Below are positions 1 to 4,861 of a stretch of DNA of 5,498 nucleotides, piece after piece. Source of the DNA: DATAYF01 sp036272735 (GTDB lineage Bacteria > Chloroflexota > Ktedonobacteria > Ktedonobacterales > Ktedonobacteraceae); contig DATAYF010000399.1 of NCBI GenBank assembly GCA_036272735.1, positions 1 through 5,498 on the forward strand, in the 5' to 3' direction. Within the stretch, counting starts at the first letter, position 1; every line of letters begins with the position of its first letter. The notes below the pieces were generated by a model. The model was given only the letters and a program-made list of their open reading frames with translations, was not told the origin of the DNA and ran no database searches. The translations under genes and the position numbers were made by a program.

Positions 1-1
1 G

Positions 2-340
2 AGCAACCCAGAGTATTACCAGTACGATCTCAATCTGGCGGATGTCGCGGAAGTCTGGCGACGAGGGAGCGTCATTGGGTCATGGCTCCTCGATCTGACG
101 GCGAGCGCGCTGCTCAAAGACCCGGCCCTGTCCCAGTTTGAGGGCCGCGTTTCTGACTCGGGCGAAGGCCGGTGGACGATCCAGGCCTCGCTCGATGAAG
201 GAGTTCCCGCGCATGTGCTGACCGCCGCGCTCTACGAGCGTTTCGCTTCGCGTGGCAAGGCCGATTTCGCCAATAAGCTGCTGTCGGCTATGCGTTTTGA
301 ATTCGGCGGTCATCTAAAACAGTCGGAAGAAGGGTCCTGA
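2..340 (+). CDS. gnd: 6-phosphogluconate dehydrogenase (decarboxylating), C-terminal part
   Basis: This is the 3' end of a gene that starts left of the window; 112 codons are visible before the TGA at 338-340. The product would be the cytosolic pentose-phosphate enzyme that oxidises and decarboxylates 6-phosphogluconate to ribulose 5-phosphate. The visible part matches the all-helical C-terminal substrate-binding and dimerisation domain. It has an EVWRRGSVI stretch (visible residues 17-25), a WLLDL segment (28-32) and the family hallmark DSGEGRWT (52-59), followed by a helix with ALYERFASR. The short tail after FGGH suggests the shorter (about 300-residue) gnd type rather than the long E. coli type. 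The NAD(P)-binding N-terminus is outside the window, so cofactor preference cannot be judged. No clear terminator follows. Family assignment is strong; the subtype is inference. Confidence 0.93.
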   Translation, partial: SNPEYYQYDLNLADVAEVWRRGSVIGSWLLDLTASALLKDPALSQFEGRVSDSGEGRWTIQASLDEGVPAHVLTAALYERFASRGKADFANKLLSAMRFEFGGHLKQSEEGS

Positions 341-352
341 ACCCCTGAAAAG

Positions 353-433
353 ATGGTCTGCGCATTCCCATCTACTGCCCTGCACGAGAGCATCTTCGCT
401 CATCCAACCCTGGCAGAAGCGCGCAACAGCCTA
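353..433 (+). pseudogene. Relic of a mercuric-reductase-like flavoprotein disulfide reductase, C-terminal tail
   Basis: In the frame starting at the ATG at 353, about 27 codons read like the last residues of a pyridine nucleotide-disulfide oxidoreductase of the MerA/dihydrolipoamide dehydrogenase group: PSTALHESIFAHPTLAEA, where the family has a tail with an I-F-x-H-P-T-x-A-E core. That His-Pro pair normally lies near the active site of the partner subunit. Everything upstream of the tail is missing; the preceding sequence is the end of gnd. The relic runs into the AAGGA ribosome-binding site of the aquaporin gene. A second relic of the same tail, on the opposite strand at 1332-1436, shares about 16 of 25 aligned residues. 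The match rests on a short motif recalled from the family, so moderate confidence. Confidence 0.6.
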
Positions 434-447
434 GAAGGAAGATACGT

Positions 448-1281
448 ATGCAGAAGCATTCCTGGTGGCACCGACCCCACTGGCCCGAATACGGCTCAGA
501 ACTGCTGGGAACCGCGTTTCTCGTCTTCATCGCGTTAAGCGCGGTTACCTTCAATTTGGGCCCAGGTTCGCTGCTAGCAGTTGTGCTTCCCAATAACAGC
601 GCGCGCCAGCTGATTACGGGGCTGATCATCGCGGGCAGCGGGCCGCTCGTGGCAATCTCGCCTCTTGGCAAGCTGAGTGGTAGCCATATCAACCCGGCTG
701 TTTCGCTGGCGTTCTGGCTGCAAGGAAAGATGCATCCACACGATCTTGTCGGCTATATTGCGAGCCAATTTGTTGGCGCGGTGCTCGGTGCGGGATTAGC
801 TGTGCTAGCCTGGAGGGAGCGGGCGGCCAGTGTCCACAATGGCGTCACTGCTCCAGGGGTTGGATATCCAATCTGGAACGTCTTTCTGATTGAGATGGGA
901 CTCACCTGCCTGCTGGTTCTGGCCATTTTTCTCTTCGTCAGCAGCCATCGTCTGATGCGTTGGACCCCTTTGATGACCTGGATTCTGGTGGCGTTCATGT
1001 ACTGGCAGGCTGCGCCCATCTCTGGCTCCAGCCTGAATCCCGCTCGCAGCTTTGGCCCGGCCCTGGTCTCCTGGTTCTGGCGCGACCAGTGGTTGTATTA
1101 CCTTGCTTCTCCCATCGGGGCCTTGCTTGCCGTTGTCCTCTTTCAATCGCTGAGCATGGTGGGCATACACGATGTGCTGACCGCCAAAATGTTCCACGCT
1201 CCACACTACCGGTGCATCTTCAAGAATATCAGAGCGCCACAAATGAATACAGATCAGGATGGTAAATTGATCGAACTGTGA
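448..1281 (+). CDS. Aquaporin / MIP-family channel
   Basis: A 277-residue integral membrane channel of the major intrinsic protein family, expected to pass water or small neutral solutes through the cytoplasmic membrane. Both signature loops are present: SGSHINPAV (NPA at 82-84) and SGSSLNPARSFGPA (NPA at 197-199, with the selectivity-filter arginine at 200). About six hydrophobic segments surround them, near residues 17-37, 53-71, 101-121, 143-165, 173-189 and 213-235. The length is in the usual 230-290 range, with a hydrophilic C-terminal tail after about residue 250. Counting back from the second NPA, the helix-5 filter position occupied by His in E. coli AqpZ appears to be Tyr185, so this may not be a strict water channel. 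The ATG at 448 is preceded by AAGGA at 435-439, 8 bases away. The gene lies between two oppositely oriented flavoprotein relics. Family is certain; substrate is not known. Confidence 0.93.
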   Translation: MQKHSWWHRPHWPEYGSELLGTAFLVFIALSAVTFNLGPGSLLAVVLPNNSARQLITGLIIAGSGPLVAISPLGKLSGSHINPAVSLAFWLQGKMHPHDLVGYIASQFVGAVLGAGLAVLAWRERAASVHNGVTAPGVGYPIWNVFLIEMGLTCLLVLAIFLFVSSHRLMRWTPLMTWILVAFMYWQAAPISGSSLNPARSFGPALVSWFWRDQWLYYLASPIGALLAVVLFQSLSMVGIHDVLTAKMFHAPHYRCIFKNIRAPQMNTDQDGKLIEL

Positions 1282-1331
1282 CAAATACGGATGACAGCAG
1301 GCCATGCGCTCCGCTCTACGTCCATTTGCTC

Positions 1332-1436
1332 CTAAGAATCGAGCGTCAGAAACAGATTATTGAGCCCTTCAGCTAGAGTTGGATGGGTGAATATGCCTTC
1401 TTTTAAGGCTGTGTAGGGTAACTTCCCCTGTCTTTT
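1332..1436 (-). pseudogene. Second relic of a flavoprotein disulfide reductase C-terminal tail (minus strand)
   Basis: On the minus strand, ending at a TAG at 1332-1334, about 34 codons are open and read GKLPYTALKEGIFTHPTLAE followed by GLNNLFLTLDS. This is a good match to the conserved C-terminus of mercuric-reductase-like pyridine nucleotide-disulfide oxidoreductases, with the H-P-T-x-A-E core intact. Here the natural stop codon seems preserved. The N-terminal 400 or so residues that such enzymes have are absent: the similarity stops at about 1436, where an MFS exporter fragment on the plus strand begins. The two fragments abut, which suggests one deletion that removed both N-terminal halves. 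Compare the diverged copy at 353-433. FAD, NAD and redox-cysteine segments are all missing, so this cannot be functional. Confidence 0.65.
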
Positions 1437-1444
1437 CCGGCAAT

Positions 1445-1936
1445 GTGCTTATTATTATCATCCTGGCGCAACAACAACATACTTCTGCTCTGGTGATCTG
1501 CCTGACCTTCGCCGTTGGTGGTATCGGCTCAATTCTGGGCTCGCTGCTGGCTCCCCGTCTGGAAAAGCGCCTGACGGTTGGACAATCCATCCTGCTGACA
1601 CGCTGGTACTTTGTGTTGAGCTGGCCCTTGTACGCGCTTACACTCTTGCCCCTGGTACTCGGCGCGCTTGAATTTGGCACTGGCTTTGTTGACCCAATTG
1701 AGGACGTGCCTTACTTCAGCCATCGCCTGAAACTGATCCCTGACGAACTCAGGGGCCGAGTGCTCAGCTCCTGTCGCCTCTTACCAGGCACGATGCGCCC
1801 GCTGGGACTGGCCTTAACCGGCTTCCTGATCCAACGTCTCGGCGTTTTCCCCACCATCTGGCTGACATGGGCCTGGCTGTTGGTGACCACGGCGATTGTG
1901 ACAGCGATGCCGCAGGTACGCCGCGAACGTGCTTAA
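1445..1936 (+). pseudogene. MFS exporter, C-terminal fragment
   Basis: An open frame from a GTG at 1445 to the TAA at 1934 encodes 163 residues matching the last third of a 12-helix major facilitator (MFS_3/EntS-like, macrolide-efflux style). Evidence is the glycine-rich helix GGIGSILGSLLAPRLEKR (about 25-42), the loop motif PDELRGRV (99-106) typical of this subgroup, then PLGLALTGFLIQ and a final hydrophobic helix before a basic end, QVRRERA. Full-length relatives have about 400-430 residues, so roughly the first 250 are missing. There is no convincing ribosome-binding site before the GTG, and similarity may begin a few codons earlier, near 1436, directly against the minus-strand flavoprotein relic. 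I call it a pseudogene; four or five remaining helices are unlikely to form a transporter. The true C-terminus looks intact. Confidence 0.8.
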
Positions 1937-2061
1937 CTTCGACCTTGACAACGCCACTCTGGATCTTTTTGGCCGCAGTGTACCAGGAGAAGGCATCGGT
2001 CTTCTTTGGAAGGGTCCAGAAGAACCCGTCAAGATCTGTTCTTAAGAAAGCGAGAAAGCCA

Positions 2062-2406
2062 ATGCTCCAGCCCTCTCATGCTATCGAAACATGTTTCCCG
2101 CCGCAGCCGCAACTGCCACCCCATTTGGGCGATCTGTGGGAAACGGAGGTGGTGCCGCAGTTGCCAGCCGATCTAGATGAACAAGTGCACGAACTCAAAG
2201 CGCTGCAACGCACGCGAGAAATCGACCGGGCGAGTGATTTGCTTCGCGCGTTGCTCGCCCGGGTATTGGGGAGATGGTCCTTTCGCCAATTGGGGTGCTG
2301 GGCAGTGATCCTGGGGGTAGCGGATATCTCAGAAGCTGCCTGGAGAAAACGCGTGCGGCTGTGTGGGGACTGGTTACATTGGCTCTTGACCAAACTGCTG
2401 GCTGTT
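2062..2406 (+). pseudogene. IS4-family transposase, N-terminal fragment
   Basis: From the ATG at 2062, about 115 residues match the N-terminal region of IS4-family transposases: LWETEVVPQLP (25-35), a segment LDEQVHELKALQRTREI, then DLLRALLARVL, SFRQLGCWAV, LGVADISEAAWRKR (84-97) and a WLHWLLTKLLAV end. The catalytic DDE core, which lies downstream in full-length proteins of about 400 residues, is absent. Similarity appears to stop near 2406, although the frame stays open to 2508 by reading through the antisense of tetR. No full IS4 end can be identified. The 125 bp before the ATG (1937-2061) contains no gene that I recognise; it may include the former left end of this element. The break lies just 33 bp past the tetR stop codon. 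Confidence 0.72.
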
Positions 2407-2439
2407 TTCCCAAAATTGCATTTCATTCTTTCTTTTGCC

Positions 2440-3069
2440 TCAAGAAGCTTCAGGCTGAGATGCAAAAGATCGAACATAGGTCAATGCCGTATGGAGGGCA
2501 ATCTGTAACGGATACGTGGTCTTGCGGGTCTGAGTGAGGAGGAGACCACCCTGCAAACTAGACATGACGGCAACGGCGAGTTCAGCCGGGTTAGCATCAG
2601 AACGCAGATCGCCCCGTTCTTTCATGCAAGCGAATCCCTCAATCAAATAGCGTTCCCATTGGTCAAAGGAGTTGGCTAGGGCTATGCGTGCCGGTTCATC
2701 ATAATCGGCTAATTCACTCGCGAGTGATCCAATTGGACATCCTCCAGCGCACTGCCGCTCTTCTTGCAGCGCGATCAGGAGCGCAGCCCAGCGTTCCAGA
2801 TTCTCCCAACTATCGAGATGGTCGAGCAGCGGTTGCTGCGCATCGAGAACATTGGTTGTCTGTCGTTCAATGACTGCCTGAACCAGGTCCTCTTTATTCG
2901 CAAAGTAATGGTAGAGCTGGCCTTTACTTGAGGAAGCTGCGACGCAAATGTCTTCCAGACTGGTGCCCTGTACTCCCTTCTCGCCAATAAGCTGAGCAGC
3001 CTGCACGAGGATGCGCTCACGACTGCTATAACCTCGTGAGGTGAGGAGTTTGTCTGTGTTCGGCATCAT
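2440..3069 (-). CDS. TetR/AcrR-family transcriptional regulator
   Basis: A 209-residue one-component repressor of TetR type. The N-terminal DNA-binding domain is clear: RERILVQAAQLIGEKG (17-32) is helix 1, TSLEDICVAASSSKGQLYHYF (36-56) the helix-turn-helix, followed by NKEDLVQAVIE. The ligand domain contains GGCPIGSLASEL (109-120), which recalls the LmrA/YxaF-like TetR subgroup (recalled, not searched). The minus-strand start is taken at the ATG at 3069 (or the adjacent ATG at 3066), because AAGGAGG lies 4 or 7 bases upstream of them; an ATG 30 bases further upstream has no such site and sits in the promoter leader. It is transcribed away from the SDR gene, with a three-operator array at its promoter and a copy of the array at the SDR promoter. 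The likely role is autorepression plus control of the SDR gene; the effector is unknown. Confidence 0.92.
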   Translation of the reverse strand: MMPNTDKLLTSRGYSSRERILVQAAQLIGEKGVQGTSLEDICVAASSSKGQLYHYFANKEDLVQAVIERQTTNVLDAQQPLLDHLDSWENLERWAALLIALQEERQCAGGCPIGSLASELADYDEPARIALANSFDQWERYLIEGFACMKERGDLRSDANPAELAVAVMSSLQGGLLLTQTRKTTYPLQIALHTALTYVRSFASQPEAS

Positions 3070-3071
3070 TG

Positions 3072-3080
3072 ACCCTCCTT
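3072..3080 (-). promoter_or_regulatory. Ribosome-binding site of tetR
   Basis: On the minus strand, AAGGAGG sits immediately before the paired ATGs at 3069 and 3066. It decides against the longer reading that would start at 3099, which lies close to the predicted transcription start and lacks a Shine-Dalgarno sequence. Confidence 0.75.
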
Positions 3081-3089
3081 TTCCTCTCG

Positions 3090-3119
3090 AGTATATCACA
3101 CACTAGACTGATTAGTCTG
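3090..3119 (-). promoter_or_regulatory. Predicted tetR promoter overlapping operator 1
   Basis: On the minus strand, CAGACT (3119-3114) is followed after 18 bases by TATACT (3095-3090), giving a predicted transcription start near 3083 and a short leader of about 14 bases with a strong ribosome-binding site. The -35 and part of the spacer lie inside operator 1 (3105-3118), so bound TetR would block it. The -35 is weak (three of six consensus bases). The -10 lies outside the duplicated segment and has no counterpart next to the second copy. Confidence 0.5.
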
Positions 3120-3202
3120 CTTGTGTTGTGCCAGAGCAATCAGTCCAAATATTTAGACTGATTGCTCTAGTATTGAATACCGATACGAAATGAGGAACAT
3201 CG
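3104..3202 (+). repeat. Operator-promoter region, copy 1 (99-bp direct repeat)
   Basis: This segment aligns without gaps to 3692-3790, offset 588 bp, with 8 differences in 99 bases; the last 37 bases are identical. It carries three copies of a 14-bp near-palindrome: AGACTGATTAGTCT at 3105-3118, and on the minus strand GGACTGATTGCTCT at 3133-3146, then AGACTGATTGCTCT at 3155-3168. Sites 2 and 3 face each other and form a larger dyad (16-bp arms with one mismatch, ATAT centre). These are inferred TetR operators. The rightward -10 position that is TATACT in copy 2 reads TGTGCC here (3127-3132), so rightward transcription from this copy is probably lost. The segment ends where an SDR ribosome-binding region would lead into a start codon, but no SDR follows. 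Confidence 0.8.
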
Positions 3203-3691
3203 ACAGGCTTTTCGCCAACGGCTTACAGCCCTGCAAGCATTCATACAAGCAGCCTCATAGAGAGACCAAGGGTGAGAGGAACGTTCAAGGCAACCCTGGT
3301 GGGTTTCTGTGTTCTCAGTTTTGACAGAACCCTCACCGACAAGTTCCATACGTAGGATCACTAACTTCATCCCAAAATATTCACGTCAGGAATGTGTAAC
3401 GTTTTCGCTGGTTCTAAGACAGTAAGGCAGTGCGACACTATCGCCCTTTCTCTCACGGAGTCTATCCCTACAGCACCGAGCGAAAAGATTGAGCCTGGAG
3501 AGGAGCGGGAAACAAGTTGATAGACGTCATGGAGCAATGGGCTTCACACTCCTTCGTGATGCCCATTCAGGCGTAATGCCCATTCAGGAAACATTTCAGT
3601 GGATGGTGGCGCAAGCACAAACACGCTCTGCATGCTTCAAACGGTGCTCACATCATCTCCTGATACAAAGCCACGAGCGTGCATCACCAAG
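3203..3691. other. 489-bp spacer between the two operator copies, no recognisable gene
   Basis: No reading frame here looks like a known protein. A run of codons at about 3202-3258 on the plus strand reads RQAFRQRLTALQAFIQAAS and then a stop; this has the flavour of a helical protein tail (possibly a transposase end), but I cannot name it. An imperfect hairpin spans about 3298-3336 (GGTGGGTTTCTGT against ACAGAACCCTCACC) and could be an insertion-sequence end. A 13-base direct repeat, ATGCCCATTCAGG, occurs at 3559-3571 and 3576-3588. The remainder shows nothing I can support. Confidence 0.5.
3559..3588 (+). repeat. Short tandem direct repeat ATGCCCATTCAGG
   Basis: Two exact 13-base copies at 3559-3571 and 3576-3588, with a 17-base period, inside the unassigned spacer. 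No function is evident; it may be a slippage duplication. Confidence 0.7.
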
Positions 3692-3720
3692 TAGACTGAT
3701 TAGTCTACTTGTGTTATACT
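3692..3720 (+). promoter_or_regulatory. Predicted SDR promoter
   Basis: TAGACT (3692-3697) and TATACT (3715-3720) are separated by exactly 17 bases, matching four and five of the six consensus bases of a vegetative promoter. The start of transcription would fall near 3727, inside operator 2, leaving a leader of about 66 bases. Operator 1 covers the -35 and spacer, and operator 3 lies in the early transcribed region, so TetR binding should repress. The equivalent -10 in copy 1 is degraded. Confidence 0.6.
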
Positions 3721-3761
3721 AGACCAATCAGTCCAAGTATTTGGACTGATTGGTCTAGTAT
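3716..3761. promoter_or_regulatory. 46-bp perfect dyad (operators 2 and 3)
   Basis: Two perfectly complementary 21-base arms (3716-3736 and 3741-3761) flank a GTAT centre. Each arm contains one copy of the 14-bp motif GGACTGATTGGTCT, in opposite orientations. Because the predicted transcription start is inside the left arm, it is more likely a paired operator on DNA than an RNA hairpin. In copy 1 the corresponding arms carry a compensating base pair change (3136 G and 3165 C against 3724 C and 3753 G here), so the symmetry is kept. Confidence 0.75.
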
Positions 3762-3792
3762 TGAATACCGATACGAAATGAGGAACATCGCA

Positions 3793-4533
3793 ATGCGTTT
3801 ACAAGGAAAAACAGCTCTGGTCACCGGGGCGACCTCAGGGATAGGGCAGGCTATCGCAGAAGCCTTTGTCCGTGAAGGAGCACGAGTGGTGATCACCGGT
3901 CGCAATGAGCAACGTGGGCAAGTGGTGGTGGATGCCATTCATGCCAGAGGGGGTCAGGCCACCTTTCTCGCTGCAGATCAGGCATCGGTCGAGGAGGTTC
4001 GCCAATTAGCACATGAGGCAACAGCCGTGCTCGGCCCCATCGATATTCTGGTCAATAATGCAGGGGTCTTCCCTTTTGCATCAACAGCACAGGTTGATGA
4101 AGTGACCTTTGACACCACCATAGCCACCAATGTGAAAGGGCCTTTTTACCTGACAGCAGCGTTAGCCCCTCAAATGGCTGAGCGCGGTTCAGGAAAGATC
4201 ATCAATATCACGACGATGGTTGCGCACGTTGGCCAGCCAAAGATGGCGCTCTATGGCGCGACGAAAGCGGCGTTGACGCTGTTGACCAAGGCGTGGGCCA
4301 CCGAGTTTGGGCCAAATGGGGTCAATGTCAATGCGATCTCACCGGGTCCGACGCGAACAGAGGGAACAGAGAGCATGGGGGAAGGACTTGATCAGTTAGC
4401 CTCTACTCTTCCCGCCAGGAGGGTTGCCTCACCTTCTGAGATTGCAGACGCAGCCGTGTACCTTGCCAGTGATGAAGCGAACTTTGTGCACGGAGCGACC
4501 CTTCCGGTTGATGGAGGACGTATCGCCATCTAA
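3793..4533 (+). CDS. SDR-family oxidoreductase (classical short-chain dehydrogenase)
   Basis: A 246-residue cytosolic NAD(P)-dependent oxidoreductase of the classical SDR type, substrate unknown. Features in order: Rossmann motif TGATSGIG (11-18); VITGRN after strand 2, whose Arg37 favours NADP; NNAG (88-91); Asn113; the Y-x3-K pair Tyr154 and Lys158 in YGATKAA; SPGPTRT (183-189); and the end motif LPVDGG (237-242). The residue 13 before Tyr154, normally the catalytic Ser, is Thr141. The start is placed at 3793: AGGA at 3781-3784 precedes it by 8 bases and the protein then begins MRLQGKTALVTG as in relatives. An in-frame ATG at 3778 lacks a good ribosome-binding site. It is predicted to be controlled by the neighbouring TetR through the operator array. 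The frame is intact and looks functional. Confidence 0.93.
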   Translation: MRLQGKTALVTGATSGIGQAIAEAFVREGARVVITGRNEQRGQVVVDAIHARGGQATFLAADQASVEEVRQLAHEATAVLGPIDILVNNAGVFPFASTAQVDEVTFDTTIATNVKGPFYLTAALAPQMAERGSGKIINITTMVAHVGQPKMALYGATKAALTLLTKAWATEFGPNGVNVNAISPGPTRTEGTESMGEGLDQLASTLPARRVASPSEIADAAVYLASDEANFVHGATLPVDGGRIAI

Positions 4534-4562
4534 ACACGTTCATGTCTCTCTGCCTAGTGCCA

Positions 4563-4650
4563 GAGGGGCAAGCGTGAATGTTTGCAGCTATCGAGATAGC
4601 GGGGTCCAGATAGCATGAGCACAGAAAAGTGGTTGAGGGGCAAGCGTGAA
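4563..4650 (+). repeat. 16-base direct repeat GAGGGGCAAGCGTGAA, two copies
   Basis: Exact copies at 4563-4578 and 4635-4650, offset by 72 bases. Between them lies a small perfect hairpin, GCTATC/GATAGC with a GA loop (4587-4600), and a second AGATAGC at 4609-4615. Read in the frame of 4424-4618, the first copy gives SARGASVN followed by about 12 more codons and a stop, which resembles the disordered C-terminal tails of TnpB proteins. That reading is a guess. The 238-bp stretch 4534-4771 holds no gene that I can support. Confidence 0.7.
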
Positions 4651-4676
4651 AAGGCAATCGTAGACCACTTTTCTGT
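4621..4676. repeat. 13-bp perfect inverted repeat with 30-base loop
   Basis: ACAGAAAAGTGGT (4621-4633) is complementary to ACCACTTTTCTGT (4664-4676). The second copy of the 16-base direct repeat lies in the loop. No T-run follows the right arm, so it is not a classical intrinsic terminator, although it lies about 90 bp beyond the SDR stop and might still slow transcription. It could equally be a remnant insertion-sequence end. Confidence 0.65.
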
Positions 4677-4744
4677 TCCATTACGCCACTACCCCACATA
4701 CAACGATACGCAGAAATACACGTGAGAAAAGGAAAGAACATGAC

Positions 4745-4771
4745 TACTCATTCTACTCATTCTACTCATTC
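4745..4771 (+). repeat. Tandem 9-mer TACTCATTC, three copies
   Basis: Three perfect copies of TACTCATTC sit immediately before the point where the tnpA relic becomes recognisable. A 9-base period would keep a reading frame (Y-S-F repeats in the tnpA frame). Probably a slippage product at the edge of the relic. Confidence 0.8.
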
Positions 4772-4861
4772 GTCATTTACTCGATTTGTGCGAAATTGTA
4801 TGGCCAGCGCCGAGCGAAGATCAAAGCGGAAACCATTCTCAAACAGGTGGAGGACCCATGA
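4772..4861 (+). pseudogene. IS607-type serine recombinase (tnpA), C-terminal relic
   Basis: In the frame ending at the TGA at 4859-4861, 29 codons read VIYSICAKLYGQRRAKIKAE and then TILKQVEDP. This resembles the C-terminal end of IS607-family serine recombinases, which typically have F/C-x-A/K-x-LYG-x-RR followed by a lysine-rich helix. The catalytic serine domain is missing. The TGA overlaps the ATG of the following tnpB relic by four bases (ATGA), the tight coupling expected of a tnpA-tnpB pair, which supports the reading. The left edge is uncertain: three 9-base repeats precede it in the same frame. Assignment rests on a short match plus context. Confidence 0.5.

Larger units (their letters stand above)
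3692..3790 (+). repeat. Operator-promoter region, copy 2 (99-bp direct repeat)
   Basis: Second copy of the segment at 3104-3202 (91 of 99 bases identical), placed directly before the SDR gene and ending 2 bases before its start codon. Its three 14-bp sites are AGACTGATTAGTCT (3693-3706), and GGACTGATTGGTCT on the minus strand at 3721-3734 and on the plus strand at 3743-3756. Centre-to-centre spacing, 28 and 22 bp, is the same as in copy 1. Site 1 is embedded in a longer perfect dyad with 10-bp arms (3688-3711). The copy includes the AGGA ribosome-binding region of the SDR gene. Upstream of it the sequence no longer resembles the tetR side of copy 1. Confidence 0.85.

Noticed and set aside
2439..2457. 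Hairpin GCCTCAAGAAGCTTCAGGC as a tetR terminator
   Set aside because: It has a mismatch, lies within the last tetR codons and has no T-run on the minus strand.
1867..2508. 213-residue open frame covering the IS4 relic
   Set aside because: Only residues from the ATG at 2062 to about 2406 look like a transposase. The first 65 codons run through the MFS gene end in another frame and intergenic DNA, and the tail is antisense to tetR.
3190..3324. 44-residue open frame starting at the ATG inside operator copy 1 (MRNIDRLF...)
   Set aside because: It shares only the leader with the SDR region; the codons after the repeat resemble nothing known, and the rightward promoter of copy 1 is degraded.
3489..3722. 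77-residue plus-strand open frame in the spacer
   Set aside because: No domain or composition typical of a protein, it has no clear ribosome-binding site, and it reads through the SDR promoter and operators.
3104..3790. CRISPR-like repeats
   Set aside because: The repeated 14-bp motifs are few, unequally spaced within each array and overlap promoters; no repeat-spacer pattern or cas gene is present.
3709..3792. Longer SDR N-terminus from 3709 or from the ATG at 3778
   Set aside because: The extension would translate the promoter and operator dyad. The ATG at 3793 has an AGGA at proper distance and gives the normal SDR N-terminus.
4615..4725. 36-residue open frame (MSTEKWLRGKR...)
   Set aside because: It spans the inverted repeat and direct repeat, has no ribosome-binding site and no recognisable similarity.
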